The notes beneath the pieces are model-generated. The model saw only the letters and a program-made list of their open reading frames with translations, made no database searches and had not been told where the DNA came from. The position numbers and the translations under genes are program-made. Positions 14,254 to 23,144 of a stretch of 34,657 nt of DNA are shown piece by piece; the stretch's first letter is position 1; each line of letters begins with the position of its first letter. The DNA is from Minisyncoccota bacterium (lineage in GTDB: Bacteria; Patescibacteriota; Minisyncoccia; Phycocordibacterales; Zambryskibacteraceae): the NCBI GenBank assembly GCA_020059045.1, contig JAGVCW010000012.1:1-34657 (forward strand), in the 5' to 3' direction.

Positions 14254-14346
14254 ATGATTATTTTAAGTATTGAAACAAGCTGTGATGACCCCAAACGAAA
14301 TAGCGACTGCAGTACAGTCGATTTCGTACGGGGCGAGAATTGGTAA
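14254..14346 (+). pseudogene. Broken duplicate of the tsaD start, interrupted by a hairpin
   Basis: From the ATG at 14254 the frame reads MIILSIETSCDD, matching the first 12 residues of TsaD (starting at 14377) except the last. It then enters a strong hairpin (14289-14333: CCCC, ACGAAAT and CGACTG pairing with CAGTCG, ATTTCGT and GGGG) and stops at 14344. About 20 bases upstream of the two ATGs are also similar (GCAAAACAAA against GCAAAATAAA). Five coding differences from tsaD in residues 6-11 are synonymous, so this is not a fresh copy. The fragment came from a diverged tsaD allele or from an old duplication that stayed under selection for a time. Confidence 0.8.
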
Positions 14347-14376
14347 TGTTAAGTTTAATGTGCAAAATAAACCATC

Positions 14377-15570
14377 ATGATTATTTTAAGTATAGAAACC
14401 TCTTGTGACGAAACAGCCGTAAGCATTCTAGATGCCCGAGGGTCTGTTACCAATCCTAAATTTAAAGTTTTAGGAAATGCTTTGTATTCTCAAGAAAAAC
14501 TCCATGCTCCATACGGCGGTGTTTACCCAAATTTAGCAAGAAGGGAGCATCAGCAAAATCTCGTACCCTTACTTGTGAAAGCCCTTAGGGACGCGAAGCT
14601 ATTTCGGAAGAGAACTGGAATAAGCAGAAAACAAGAAAATATTCATAAGGTAATTAAAAAAGTTTTGAAAAAGGAAAGCACTCTTTATGAACACTTTTCA
14701 AGCCTCCTCTTTAACGTTGAGAAACCTAAGATCGGTGCGATAGCTGTCACAGTTGGACCGGGGCTTGAGCCAGCTCTTTGGGTGGGTGTAAATTTTGCAA
14801 CAGCGGTCGCGAAGCTTTGGGGGTTACCAGTCATCCCAGTTAACCATATGGAGGGACATATAATGTCAGTTTTGTTAAAGACAGACACCGAAAAAAATAA
14901 AAAAGATAACATTAGAATTAATTACCCAGCCATTTCACTTCTAATTTCTGGCGGCCATACTGAGCTTGTGTACTCGAAGAAACCCTTCGCATACAAAATT
15001 ATAGGGAAAACTAGAGATGATGCACTAGGAGAAGCGTTTGACAAAGTTGCTCGAATGATCGGACTACCCTACCCTGGAGGACCAGGGATTTCTCGTCTAG
15101 CGGAAATAAAAAGGAATAAAGGTTACAAAAAAGAGAAGTGGTCTTTGCCACGACCGATGATTCACTCGAAGGATCTAGACTTCTCTTTCTCGGGACTGAA
15201 AACTTCCATACTTTATAAAACAAAAAACAAAAAACTTAGCACAACTTCTAAAGAAGAAATTTCAAAAGAATTCGAAGATGCTGTGACAGAAGTAATCATA
15301 TCCAAAACTAGAAAAGCTTTAGACAAATTCTCTCCACGTTCACTTGTTGTGGGTGGAGGTGTAATAAATAACACTTATATAAGAGCCGAACTTGGGAATC
15401 TTGTAAATGAATACTCTGGAATAAAGCTCTTCATACCAACCAGAGAACTTTCCACCGACAATAGCACCATGATAGGAATGGCTGGATTTCTACAGATATT
15501 AAATAGTCCCAAAATCTTGAAGAAGAAGAGACGACTAAAGGCACAGGGTCATTTAAGTTTTAAATCTTAG
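14377..15570 (+). CDS. tsaD: tRNA N6-threonylcarbamoyladenosine transferase TsaD
   Basis: TsaD (Kae1/YgjD) transfers threonylcarbamoyl to A37 of tRNAs that read ANN codons, with TsaB and TsaE as usual bacterial partners (not in this window). The 397-residue product starts MIILSIETSCDETA, has metal ligands H157 and H161 in HMEGH, the SGGHTEL and DDALGEAFDKVAR motifs, YPGGPGISRLA, FSFSGLKTS, GGGVINN, and STDNSTMIG near the end. It is about 60 residues longer than the E. coli protein. Much of the excess is a Lys-rich insertion near residues 70-110, after the ARREH segment. A broken copy of the gene start lies 123 bases upstream. The last 11 bases overlap the convergent surface-protein gene. Confidence 0.96.
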   Translation: MIILSIETSCDETAVSILDARGSVTNPKFKVLGNALYSQEKLHAPYGGVYPNLARREHQQNLVPLLVKALRDAKLFRKRTGISRKQENIHKVIKKVLKKESTLYEHFSSLLFNVEKPKIGAIAVTVGPGLEPALWVGVNFATAVAKLWGLPVIPVNHMEGHIMSVLLKTDTEKNKKDNIRINYPAISLLISGGHTELVYSKKPFAYKIIGKTRDDALGEAFDKVARMIGLPYPGGPGISRLAEIKRNKGYKKEKWSLPRPMIHSKDLDFSFSGLKTSILYKTKNKKLSTTSKEEISKEFEDAVTEVIISKTRKALDKFSPRSLVVGGGVINNTYIRAELGNLVNEYSGIKLFIPTRELSTDNSTMIGMAGFLQILNSPKILKKKRRLKAQGHLSFKS

Positions 15571-18500
15571 GATCGTTCAAAGTGACCACTGCTCTCACCT
15601 CTTTGTCCTGGAAGGAAAACCAGAGAAGATATGCTGAAGCTACAATTATAGTTGCAAGCAGGGGCAGAATGATCTCATAGTACTTGAATGCGAGACATGC
15701 AATTGTCGCAATTACTAGTCCAAGTATGAAGATAAATACTTTACGAGTACGAACTGACTCTAGAGTCAGGATGTGACTTTTATTTTGGTAGTCTACAACT
15801 TCTCTTGCAATGATATAGAGAGCAAGGAGTATTGCTAGGAAGAGTATGACAGCCGTAAGTGAGTCTTGCCAACCCTGTGGACCTGCAAATATAGCCGCAG
15901 CTGCATTTCTAAGGTTTACGTTTGCAAGCAAGCCATTTAGTACTCCTTCACTCTCATTATTTCCTATTGATCCTGTTGTAGAACTTGTTGTCCCAACTCC
16001 AATGATTGTTCCTCCTGAAGTCCCACTAGACCCGTCAACTGACGACCCAGAATCTGAAACACCTGGAATTGTTATACCCTGAGCTTTTAGACTTTCTATA
16101 AAGGCTCTGAATTCTCGCACCTCATCCTCTTGCGCAGGTGTCAGAGGAAATGCCTTATTACAGAATATTTCATTTACCTTTTTCTTGGTAAGAATGTAGA
16201 CGAAACCAGTATATCTATCATGCCCCCATGGCCTCAATATGTCATCAAAGTATCTTTCTTGGAATATACCGACTGCGTCAAATGTTGCCTGGTCAAATGT
16301 ACCTGTGATTTCTAGGTTGCTAAATCCTTCTAGAGTCTTCAGAAATGCTTGTAGCTTTATAACCTCAACTGGATCATTGATCCAATCAATTCTCAAATAG
16401 TCCTTTAGATACTCACAGCTAGTTGCAGCTCCCAAAACATTTGAAGATGAACCTAGGGGTGGGGTCCTTCTATGACCTCCAACTGATCCACCGCCGCCGC
16501 CAGACGAACCACCGCCACCACCTCCGCCGCCGCCAGTATTTTCAGGATTAATAACGAGACTTATTGTTTCAGTACTTGTTCCACAGTTGTTGTCCAATGT
16601 AACAGTAATACTAAATGTTCCAGATTGAGTAGGAGTCCCTGAGATGGTTGTAGTTGAAAATGTTAGACCGTTTGGCAGTGTTGATGAGCCAATACTAAAG
16701 GTAATTGTAGATGTACCAGTCGAAGTTGCTGTTAGATTGTAATTAAGTGCAGTATTAACTTGTCCAGTTATTGTTTTAGCACTATCGATTGCCGGAAGTG
16801 TGCATTGTCCTAACGGAAGGACAACTACTGTTGCAGTACTTGTTGCTGATTGTGTAGAGTTTGAACAAGTAATTGAATACGCAGTTGTAGTTGCAGGAGA
16901 AACTAAAGTATTACCAGATGTAGATGTAGCAGTAGTCCATGAAGCAGAACATGCATTTGTATTCTGAGAATTCCACGTCAAAGTAGATGTTGCACCCACA
17001 AATACAGTTCCAGGATTTGCGGTCAAAGTTACTGTAGGATTATTATTACCGCCGCCATTTGGATTAGTAACATTTACTGCAAGTGTAGCCGTTGTTGTTC
17101 CACAGCTATTTACCGCACTTATTCCTATTGAATGTTGCGCAACAGCAGATGGAACTCCTGAGATAGAGTTTCCGTTCACCGATAGCCATGATGGTACTGT
17201 GTTAGTTGCAACGAAGTAGTTGATGGTTCCAGTATTACTTGATGTTGCATTAAGTGTGAAAGAAAATGTATTACCAACTACCACATCAAACGACAAAGCA
17301 CCAACAAATATAGGAAGTTCGCATGTGGGTGGAACACTAGTTTGCACAATAATAGTTTCTGTATCAGTAGCAGAATTTACTCCATTTGTACACGTGATTG
17401 AGTATACAGTTGTGGTTGCTGGGGATACAGTCTCTGATCCAATTCGAGACGTAGAAAGTGTCCACAAAGCCTGACAAGATGTAGCGTCAGTTGAAGCAAC
17501 CCAAGATAGTGTCGATGTAGCACCAGCTAGAATCGTAGAAGGATTTGCTGTTAAGGACACCGTGACCTGTAAAGGACATTGTGCTGAGGAAGTTGCTGCG
17601 GCTGCCACAGATGGATTGGAACTAGAAGTAACATTTAATGCTGTAACTGTATATGAATAACTTGTATTTGGACTAAGTAGAGTATCACTGTAGGTAGTAA
17701 GAGTAGTTGTTGCAATTTGCACACCTCCTCTTGCCAGAGCGTAACTTGTTGCTCCACTTACAGAGTTCCAAGAAAGGGTAACACCGCCTCCACAAGTACT
17801 ACTTGTTGAAGCAGTTAAAGTGGGTGAAGGAAGTGGTGGTGTCGAACAAGACGAGGAAGCTACTCCTGTCACGGGAAGTGAAGGTATTGAGTCACCAGCA
17901 CTATTTGAGGCAATGACAGTATAAACATGCGTACTTCCGGGCACTAAACCAGTATCTGTAAAGCTAGTTACTGAACTACTAAACACTTCCATTTGATCCC
18001 TAAAGACCTTATATGTGTTTGCTCCACTCACTGAATTCCATGAAACAAGAATGTTGCCACCACACTGTGTTCCTGTAGTAACTGTAATTACTGGCTTTGT
18101 TGGAGGTTGAGGTGGATTTGCTACCGATCCGTTCACAACAACTGAGTCAGTTATAGTTGTTCCTTGTACTCCAGCACAAGTAACCGTAAAGGTTCTTGAT
18201 CCTCCTGTGGCTGGATAATAGGCGTGTCCAGGGTCAATTGGGCTAATGTCACCATCTGTATCAACTCCAGTAGAAGATAGCCCGGAAATGTCCAGTGTAC
18301 ATGGTGCTGAAGCATTGGAAGAAATCCATTCAATAGTGAAGCTTTCTCCTTGGTTTAAGCTAAGTGGTCCTTGTGTACCACTTGCGGTAATATCAATCGT
18401 ACTTGTAGCAGGTGGGTTTTGAGGTGGTCCTGGGTAAACAGTTACACTGTCACTTACACTTACGCCATTGCTGTTACTACAATTAATAGTATACGTAGTT

Positions 18501-19357
18501 CCTCCTGCTTGTGGATAAAATGGGTGCGTAAGATGTAACTCGGAAACACCCGCATCACCAACACCAGAAACAAATGGTGTACTGAACGCACACTCATTTG
18601 CATTTGAAGTAACCCAGCTTAGAATCAAGTCTTCTGTTGCAACTAAAGTTACTGGCCCATCAGAGTCTTGGGCTTTTATGTCTATAGTTGGATTTGGACT
18701 TGGTGTAGGATTTCCAGCGGAGTCATTTGATACCTGGAAACGAGCAACTACACTTCCTTGAGTGGGCCATCCAGGAAAAATTGTCCCAATATTTACACCC
18801 TGTGAAGTAACAAACTCATCTCCAGTTTGACCAAATGGAAACGGAACCGACACACTCTGTGATTGGTCTGGATACCAACGAGTAGATCCAGGGATATACG
18901 AAAGTGACTGAGAAGATGAAATATTAATCGTGGTTTGCCCATTTACAACCACCGAATTATCTGCGGACAAAACACCTGTCGCAACAATAGATGTTCCAAC
19001 ACTAGTAGGTACTGATATAGAAGTTCTAACATTCTCTGCATCCTCACTTGAAGTATTGTGATAATAGATTGTAAGACTCACAACATCACCAGCGTCGGCC
19101 GAAGTTACATCCGCCCAATTAGTAGTACTGTCAGGAAATTTAGTATAGTTTGATGAGCGTAAAGTTGAAAAATCAAGTGGATCAGTATTAAAAGATGAAG
19201 CAGCTTCTGCAATCTTTGTAAACCAACGTTGAGCCACATTTTCACTATTTGTGAACTTTACGCTAGTAAATAGAAGGGATGAAACAAGAACCAAACCCCA
19301 AAGAAAAAGTGGCATTCTTCCCCATTCAATGTTGCTTTTTGTTATAGTTTCTTTCAT
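15560..19357 (-). CDS. Giant multidomain surface protein (FN3, Ig-like, peptidoglycan-binding-like)
   Basis: The 1265-residue protein has an N-terminal membrane segment (about residues 15-32). A region like conserved repeat domain DUF11 follows (DAGDVVSLTIYYHNTSSEDA). Two FN3-like domains start near ILVSWNSVSGANTYKVFRD and VTLSWNSVSGATSYALARG. After them come Ig-like repeats (SLTANPSTILAGATSTLSW, TLTANPGTVFVGATSTLTW) alternating with putative Ig domains that end in a CGT(T/S)T word. A Gly-rich linker and a VLGA word lead to CEYLKDYLRIDWINDPVEV, a peptidoglycan-binding-like module common in this group from memory. The C-terminus has about three membrane segments. It probably displays a long stalk and contacts the wall. 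No LPxTG motif is present, so it would not need sortase. The partner surface is unknown. Its start has no Shine-Dalgarno. Confidence 0.85.
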   Translation of the reverse strand: MKETITKSNIEWGRMPLFLWGLVLVSSLLFTSVKFTNSENVAQRWFTKIAEAASSFNTDPLDFSTLRSSNYTKFPDSTTNWADVTSADAGDVVSLTIYYHNTSSEDAENVRTSISVPTSVGTSIVATGVLSADNSVVVNGQTTINISSSQSLSYIPGSTRWYPDQSQSVSVPFPFGQTGDEFVTSQGVNIGTIFPGWPTQGSVVARFQVSNDSAGNPTPSPNPTIDIKAQDSDGPVTLVATEDLILSWVTSNANECAFSTPFVSGVGDAGVSELHLTHPFYPQAGGTTYTINCSNSNGVSVSDSVTVYPGPPQNPPATSTIDITASGTQGPLSLNQGESFTIEWISSNASAPCTLDISGLSSTGVDTDGDISPIDPGHAYYPATGGSRTFTVTCAGVQGTTITDSVVVNGSVANPPQPPTKPVITVTTGTQCGGNILVSWNSVSGANTYKVFRDQMEVFSSSVTSFTDTGLVPGSTHVYTVIASNSAGDSIPSLPVTGVASSSCSTPPLPSPTLTASTSSTCGGGVTLSWNSVSGATSYALARGGVQIATTTLTTYSDTLLSPNTSYSYTVTALNVTSSSNPSVAAAATSSAQCPLQVTVSLTANPSTILAGATSTLSWVASTDATSCQALWTLSTSRIGSETVSPATTTVYSITCTNGVNSATDTETIIVQTSVPPTCELPIFVGALSFDVVVGNTFSFTLNATSSNTGTINYFVATNTVPSWLSVNGNSISGVPSAVAQHSIGISAVNSCGTTTATLAVNVTNPNGGGNNNPTVTLTANPGTVFVGATSTLTWNSQNTNACSASWTTATSTSGNTLVSPATTTAYSITCSNSTQSATSTATVVVLPLGQCTLPAIDSAKTITGQVNTALNYNLTATSTGTSTITFSIGSSTLPNGLTFSTTTISGTPTQSGTFSITVTLDNNCGTSTETISLVINPENTGGGGGGGGGSSGGGGGSVGGHRRTPPLGSSSNVLGAATSCEYLKDYLRIDWINDPVEVIKLQAFLKTLEGFSNLEITGTFDQATFDAVGIFQERYFDDILRPWGHDRYTGFVYILTKKKVNEIFCNKAFPLTPAQEDEVREFRAFIESLKAQGITIPGVSDSGSSVDGSSGTSGGTIIGVGTTSSTTGSIGNNESEGVLNGLLANVNLRNAAAAIFAGPQGWQDSLTAVILFLAILLALYIIAREVVDYQNKSHILTLESVRTRKVFIFILGLVIATIACLAFKYYEIILPLLATIIVASAYLLWFSFQDKEVRAVVTLNDPKI

Positions 19358-19685
19358 AATTTATTTTTTATTGAGGTCTTCCATACTCCATATTTTATTT
19401 TTATTGTCAAGCAGTGTTAGAAAAGTTCCTAATCCAGTATAGCCTTATTTTAAGCCATATATTAAATTATGTCCTTTAAACAAATTATGTCCTTTATTAA
19501 ATTTCTTGGAACCCCAATAAACGTCTAAAAAGAAAAGTATTCTGTGTAGTACTTTTTTGCATTACAAATTAAATTATTTTTTAGATTTTAATGTCCTTTA
19601 GATTACTTATACATGCAACCATGTCCTTTAAAAGGGCAAGCGTACATATGGGACCTCAAAGATCTTTAGTGTTATTATTAACAAA
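19358..19685. promoter_or_regulatory. Divergent intergenic region with four ATGTCCTTTA repeats
   Basis: This gap between the giant surface gene (minus) and valS (plus) holds no gene. ATGTCCTTTA occurs four times (19469, 19487, 19591, 19621). The first two lie in exact 15-base repeats spaced 18 bases apart. On the minus strand a consensus -35 TTGACA (19410-19405) has only a poor -10. For valS, TATTAT (19673-19678) lies 7 bases before the ATG, suggesting a leaderless mRNA. I see no T-box sequence. Confidence 0.5.
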
Positions 19686-21818
19686 ATGAATGAAAAACTA
19701 CTGAAGCCATATGACCCTCACTCCATTGAGGCTGAAATTTACACATTGTGGGAGAATAGTGGTTTTTTTAACCCTGATAACTCGCCGACAACAGAGGCTA
19801 AGTCATTTTCGATTGTAATGCCACCCACAAACGCCAATGGGTCCTTGCATGCGGGACATGCTATGGTGATAGCAATTGAGGATATTATGACTCGCTTTAA
19901 AAGAATGCAGGGGTATAAAGCACTATGGCTACCTGGCCTTGATCATGCAGGTTTTGAAACACAGATTGTCTATGAAAAGGAACTTGAGAAAAACGGCCGA
20001 AGTAGATTTGGGATGAAAAGTGATGATCTGTATAAGGAGATACTTGATTTCACATTACAAAATTCGAAAAATATAAAGGGTCAGGTTAGAAGTCTAGGTG
20101 CATCATGTGACTGGTCAAGAGAACGCTTTACTCTTGACCCAATAATTGTTAACACCGTCTACAGAACTTTCAAGAAACTTGAGGATGACGATTTGCTATA
20201 CAGAGGAAAAAAAATAATTTCATGGTGCCCAAAACACCAAACATCCTTTTCAGATCTTGAAATTGAAAATGTGGAAAGGAAAGACAGACTTTATTACCTT
20301 AAATACGGACCATTTACTATAGCGACCACAAGACCGGAAACTAAATTTGGCGATAAATACGTAGTAGTCCACCCTGATGATACGCGGTACGCAAGCTACA
20401 AGCACGGGGAGACTCTGTCGCTTGAATGGATAAACGGGCCAACTACTGCAACCATAGTCAAAGATGCAAGTATCGACATGTCATTTGGTACTGGAGTTAT
20501 GACAATAACACCTTGGCATGACAACACAGACTTTGAAATAGCAGAGAGACATAACCTTGAAAAGGTTCAGATAATAAATGAGGAAGGAAAACTTCTACCT
20601 ATAGCTGGTGAGTTTGCGGGAATGAAAATAGCTCCTGCACGCGAAAAAATCATAGAGAAGCTTGCTACAAAGGGTTTAGTTGATAAAATTGATGAAAATT
20701 ATACACACAGTGTTAAGACTTGTTACAAATGTGGCACAGTAATTGAGCCCCAAATTCAAAGTCAGTGGTTTGTAAAAATGAAACCACTCGCAGAAGCTGC
20801 TCTCAAAAAAATTGAGAATAACGATATAATATATATCCCCGACCACTACAAGAAAATTTCTACACACTGGTTAAATAATATTGTTGATTGGAATATATCA
20901 CGCCAAATTGCCTGGGGTATTAAAATACCTGCAAAAATTTGTGATATCTGCGACAAGGGTTTTGTGGATATTAACGACATCTTAGTAAAGTGTCCTACCT
21001 GTGATGGGCAATTGCGTGAGGATAAAGACACCTTTGACACATGGTTTTCGTCATCGCAATGGCCATTTGCTACTCTCGGGTACCCTGATCATAGTGATTA
21101 TATAACTTACTACCCGACTGACATTCTTGAAACTGCAGGTGAGATTATTTTCTTTTGGGTAACCAGAATGATAATGCTTGGAATATACGTAACTGGCAAT
21201 ATCCCTTTCAAAACAGTTTATTTACACGGCCTTGTGCTTGACGGTAAGGGACAAAAAATGAGTAAAAGTAAAGGAAATGTTATCAACCCCTTGGATCTAA
21301 CCAAAACTTTTGGTACTGATGCTCTTAGAATGGCGCTCATTGTCGGTAATACTCCTGGGACATCTCTCTCACTTTCTCCGGACAAAATAAAGGCTTACAA
21401 ACACTTTGCAAACAAAATATGGAATGCATCAAGATTTGTTCTTTCAAACACGACAGATGGCAAAAATATACAAAAACCTTCACTTACTAGAGAAGATGAA
21501 AACAAAATTCTAGAAATGAATAGAGTATTTAACGACATAACATATGACATGGAGGAATACAGATTTTACCTAGCTGCAGAAAAGATATACCACTACTTCT
21601 GGCACACTTTTGCAGATATTATTATAGAGGAGAGTAAAAAAACTTTTTCCGGCGGAACCGATGAAGAAAAAGTATCAATAAAATACACCCTTTTCTATAT
21701 TTTAGAAAATTCCCTTAGGATACTACACCCATTTATGCCTTTTATTACCGAAGAAGTATGGTCAATGTTGCCTAACCGCAAAAACTTATTAATAGTCGAA
21801 AAATGGCCAGGATCATGA
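19686..21818 (+). CDS. valS: Valyl-tRNA synthetase, short form
   Basis: ValS attaches valine to tRNA-Val (one such tRNA is encoded at 13.7 kb). The class I signatures are HAGH at residues 55-58 (in NGSLHAGHAM) and KMSKS at 524-528. The editing domain is visible (TIATTRPETKFGDKYVVVHPDD and FGTGVMTITPWHDNTDFEIAERH). Two Cys pairs, CYKCG and CDICD with CPTCD, look like zinc sites. The catalytic WNISRQIAWG and DTWFSSSQWPF are typical of ValS. At 710 residues it is well short of the usual 850-950. It ends soon after the anticodon-binding region (FMPFITEEVWSMLP) and lacks the C-terminal coiled-coil arm. It is first in a tight operon, 4 bases before prsW. Confidence 0.96.
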   Translation: MNEKLLKPYDPHSIEAEIYTLWENSGFFNPDNSPTTEAKSFSIVMPPTNANGSLHAGHAMVIAIEDIMTRFKRMQGYKALWLPGLDHAGFETQIVYEKELEKNGRSRFGMKSDDLYKEILDFTLQNSKNIKGQVRSLGASCDWSRERFTLDPIIVNTVYRTFKKLEDDDLLYRGKKIISWCPKHQTSFSDLEIENVERKDRLYYLKYGPFTIATTRPETKFGDKYVVVHPDDTRYASYKHGETLSLEWINGPTTATIVKDASIDMSFGTGVMTITPWHDNTDFEIAERHNLEKVQIINEEGKLLPIAGEFAGMKIAPAREKIIEKLATKGLVDKIDENYTHSVKTCYKCGTVIEPQIQSQWFVKMKPLAEAALKKIENNDIIYIPDHYKKISTHWLNNIVDWNISRQIAWGIKIPAKICDICDKGFVDINDILVKCPTCDGQLREDKDTFDTWFSSSQWPFATLGYPDHSDYITYYPTDILETAGEIIFFWVTRMIMLGIYVTGNIPFKTVYLHGLVLDGKGQKMSKSKGNVINPLDLTKTFGTDALRMALIVGNTPGTSLSLSPDKIKAYKHFANKIWNASRFVLSNTTDGKNIQKPSLTREDENKILEMNRVFNDITYDMEEYRFYLAAEKIYHYFWHTFADIIIEESKKTFSGGTDEEKVSIKYTLFYILENSLRILHPFMPFITEEVWSMLPNRKNLLIVEKWPGS

Positions 21819-21822
21819 AGTC

Positions 21823-22521
21823 ATGAATTTTACATCATCAATTGAAGTTCTACTCCTGTCACTCCTCGGTGGTGTAGTTCCAGCACTACTATGGCTTTTC
21901 TTTTGGTTACATGAGGACAAGGAAAGACCGGAACCAAGAGGCCTTATAATGCTCACATTTTTTTACGGAATGCTAGCAGTTATTTTCGTTATTCCTTTTC
22001 AAAAATTTACTCAGATTACAGGCAATAATACTCTGACCTTCTTTCTGTGGGCTGGGCTAGAAGAGCTTTTTAAGCTCTGTGCCGCCTATCTTGCTGCTCT
22101 GAGGTGCAAGGAAGATAACGAACCGATTGACCCGCTTATATATATGATGACAGCGGCATTGGGGTTTGCTGCCTTAGAAAACACAATCTTCATATTTGAG
22201 CCACTTCTAAGTGGCAACTACGTGGAAACTCTAATAACGGGTAACACACGCTTCATTGGGGCAAGCTTACTGCACACATTATGTTCAGCTGTAATAGGAA
22301 TATCTATGGCACTACCATTCTACAGTGGCAGAACAGCAAAAAAACTTGATCTAATTATAGGTATAATCGTAGCTGTAGTGTTGCACACTATCTTTAACTT
22401 ATTTATAATTAAGGAGAACAGTGGAACAACCATTGCGACTCTTGGATTCGTTTGGATATTGATTATGATTGTCATGCTTTTCTTTGAAAGAATAAAAAGA
22501 ATATACCCTGTAAAAAAATAA
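21823..22521 (+). CDS. prsW: PrsW-family intramembrane metalloprotease
   Basis: PrsW-type proteases are multi-pass membrane proteins related to the CAAX/ABI protease group. In Bacillus, PrsW cleaves the anti-sigma factor RsiW. The 232-residue product has about seven hydrophobic segments and the family motifs in order: EDKERPEP after the first helix, E-E-L-F-K (in WAGLEELFK), GFAALEN, HTLCSAVIG and HTIFN near the end. The Glu pair and His residues are the presumed metal ligands. It lies 4 bases after valS and 4 bases before hsp20, so it is co-transcribed with them. No anti-sigma factor is seen in the window, so its substrate is unknown. Confidence 0.9.
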   Translation: MNFTSSIEVLLLSLLGGVVPALLWLFFWLHEDKERPEPRGLIMLTFFYGMLAVIFVIPFQKFTQITGNNTLTFFLWAGLEELFKLCAAYLAALRCKEDNEPIDPLIYMMTAALGFAALENTIFIFEPLLSGNYVETLITGNTRFIGASLLHTLCSAVIGISMALPFYSGRTAKKLDLIIGIIVAVVLHTIFNLFIIKENSGTTIATLGFVWILIMIVMLFFERIKRIYPVKK

Positions 22522-22525
22522 TACT

Positions 22526-22996
22526 ATGTTTAAGGATAAAAAATCATTTTTTGAACGTCTAACTGGTGCTGTAAAAATAAATGATGACATTGAGGTGGAA
22601 GAGTTTGAAGAAGAGAGCTCACCTTCTACTACAAAAAAGGAAAGTTGGATGGAAGAAGAAGCAGAAGAAGGGCAGCTTACTGTGGATGTATACGAAACGC
22701 CTACGGACATTGTCATTAAAACAATGGTAGCCGGTGTCAAGCCCGAAGATTTAGATATCTCTATTACTCGAGAAATGGTTACAATAAGAGGGAAACGGGA
22801 AGAAGATCGAACAGTTTCATCTGATGACTTCTTTCATAGAGAACTATACTGGGGATCATTCTCAAGAACCATCATGCTTCCTAAGGAAGTAGACATAGAG
22901 GAATCTGAGGCAATTGAAAAGTATGGCCTACTTATTCTAAAACTGCCCAAACTCGACAAAAACAGAGAAGCGAGACTCAAAGTAAAAGGCTCTTGA
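22526..22996 (+). CDS. Small heat-shock protein, Hsp20/alpha-crystallin family
   Basis: Small heat-shock proteins hold unfolding proteins as large oligomers without ATP. The 156-residue product has an acidic N-terminal arm (EVEEFEEESS, WMEEEAEEG). The alpha-crystallin domain runs from about residue 51 to 140: LTVDVYETPTDIVIKTMVAGVKPEDLDISI, VTIRGKREE, FHRELYWGSFSRTIMLPKEVD and the conserved YGLLILKLPKL. The C-terminal tail is short and basic, with no clear I-x-I/V motif. As last gene of the valS-prsW-hsp20 operon it could couple chaperone supply to membrane stress sensed by PrsW, which is an inference from position. Confidence 0.94.
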   Translation: MFKDKKSFFERLTGAVKINDDIEVEEFEEESSPSTTKKESWMEEEAEEGQLTVDVYETPTDIVIKTMVAGVKPEDLDISITREMVTIRGKREEDRTVSSDDFFHRELYWGSFSRTIMLPKEVDIEESEAIEKYGLLILKLPKLDKNREARLKVKGS

Positions 22997-23025
22997 TACA
23001 AAGTGAACTAGCTAAATAAAACCTT

Positions 23026-23047
23026 AAACATGTTCTAGTATGTTTGT
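23026..23047. terminator. Weak bidirectional terminator between hsp20 and tRNA-Phe
   Basis: AAACAT (23026-23031) and ATGTTT (23040-23045) form a 6-bp stem with an 8-base loop. On the minus strand it is followed by AAGGTTTTATTT, after tRNA-Phe. On the plus strand GTATATTTTC follows. Confidence 0.45.
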
Positions 23048-23057
23048 ATATTTTCTG

Positions 23058-23130
23058 TGCTTGGACCCAGGTTCGAACTGGGGACCCTTCCCTCTTCAGG
23101 GGAATGCTCTACCAACTGAGCTATCCAAGC
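23058..23130 (-). tRNA. tRNA-Phe (GAA)
   Basis: The acceptor GCTTGGA pairs with TCCAAGC. The anticodon stem TTCCC/GGGAA encloses CTGAAGA, giving GAA. The T-loop is TTCGAAC. The discriminator is A, followed by CA. Unlike the Val, Arg and Gly genes it has no hairpin array downstream. Confidence 0.96.
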
Positions 23131-23144
23131 GTTTCCCACTTAAC

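Noticed and set aside
15560-19357. Sortase substrate status for the giant surface protein
   Set aside because: No LPxTG-like motif is found before the C-terminal membrane segments, and there are about three such segments instead of one.
19440-19685. T-box riboswitch before valS
   Set aside because: There is no TGGNACCGCG-type box or terminator/antiterminator pair, and the likely transcript start is at the ATG.
21816-22996. UGA recoding (as in Gracilibacteria/Absconditabacteria)
   Set aside because: valS and hsp20 end properly at TGA and no conserved protein is interrupted by in-frame TGA codons.
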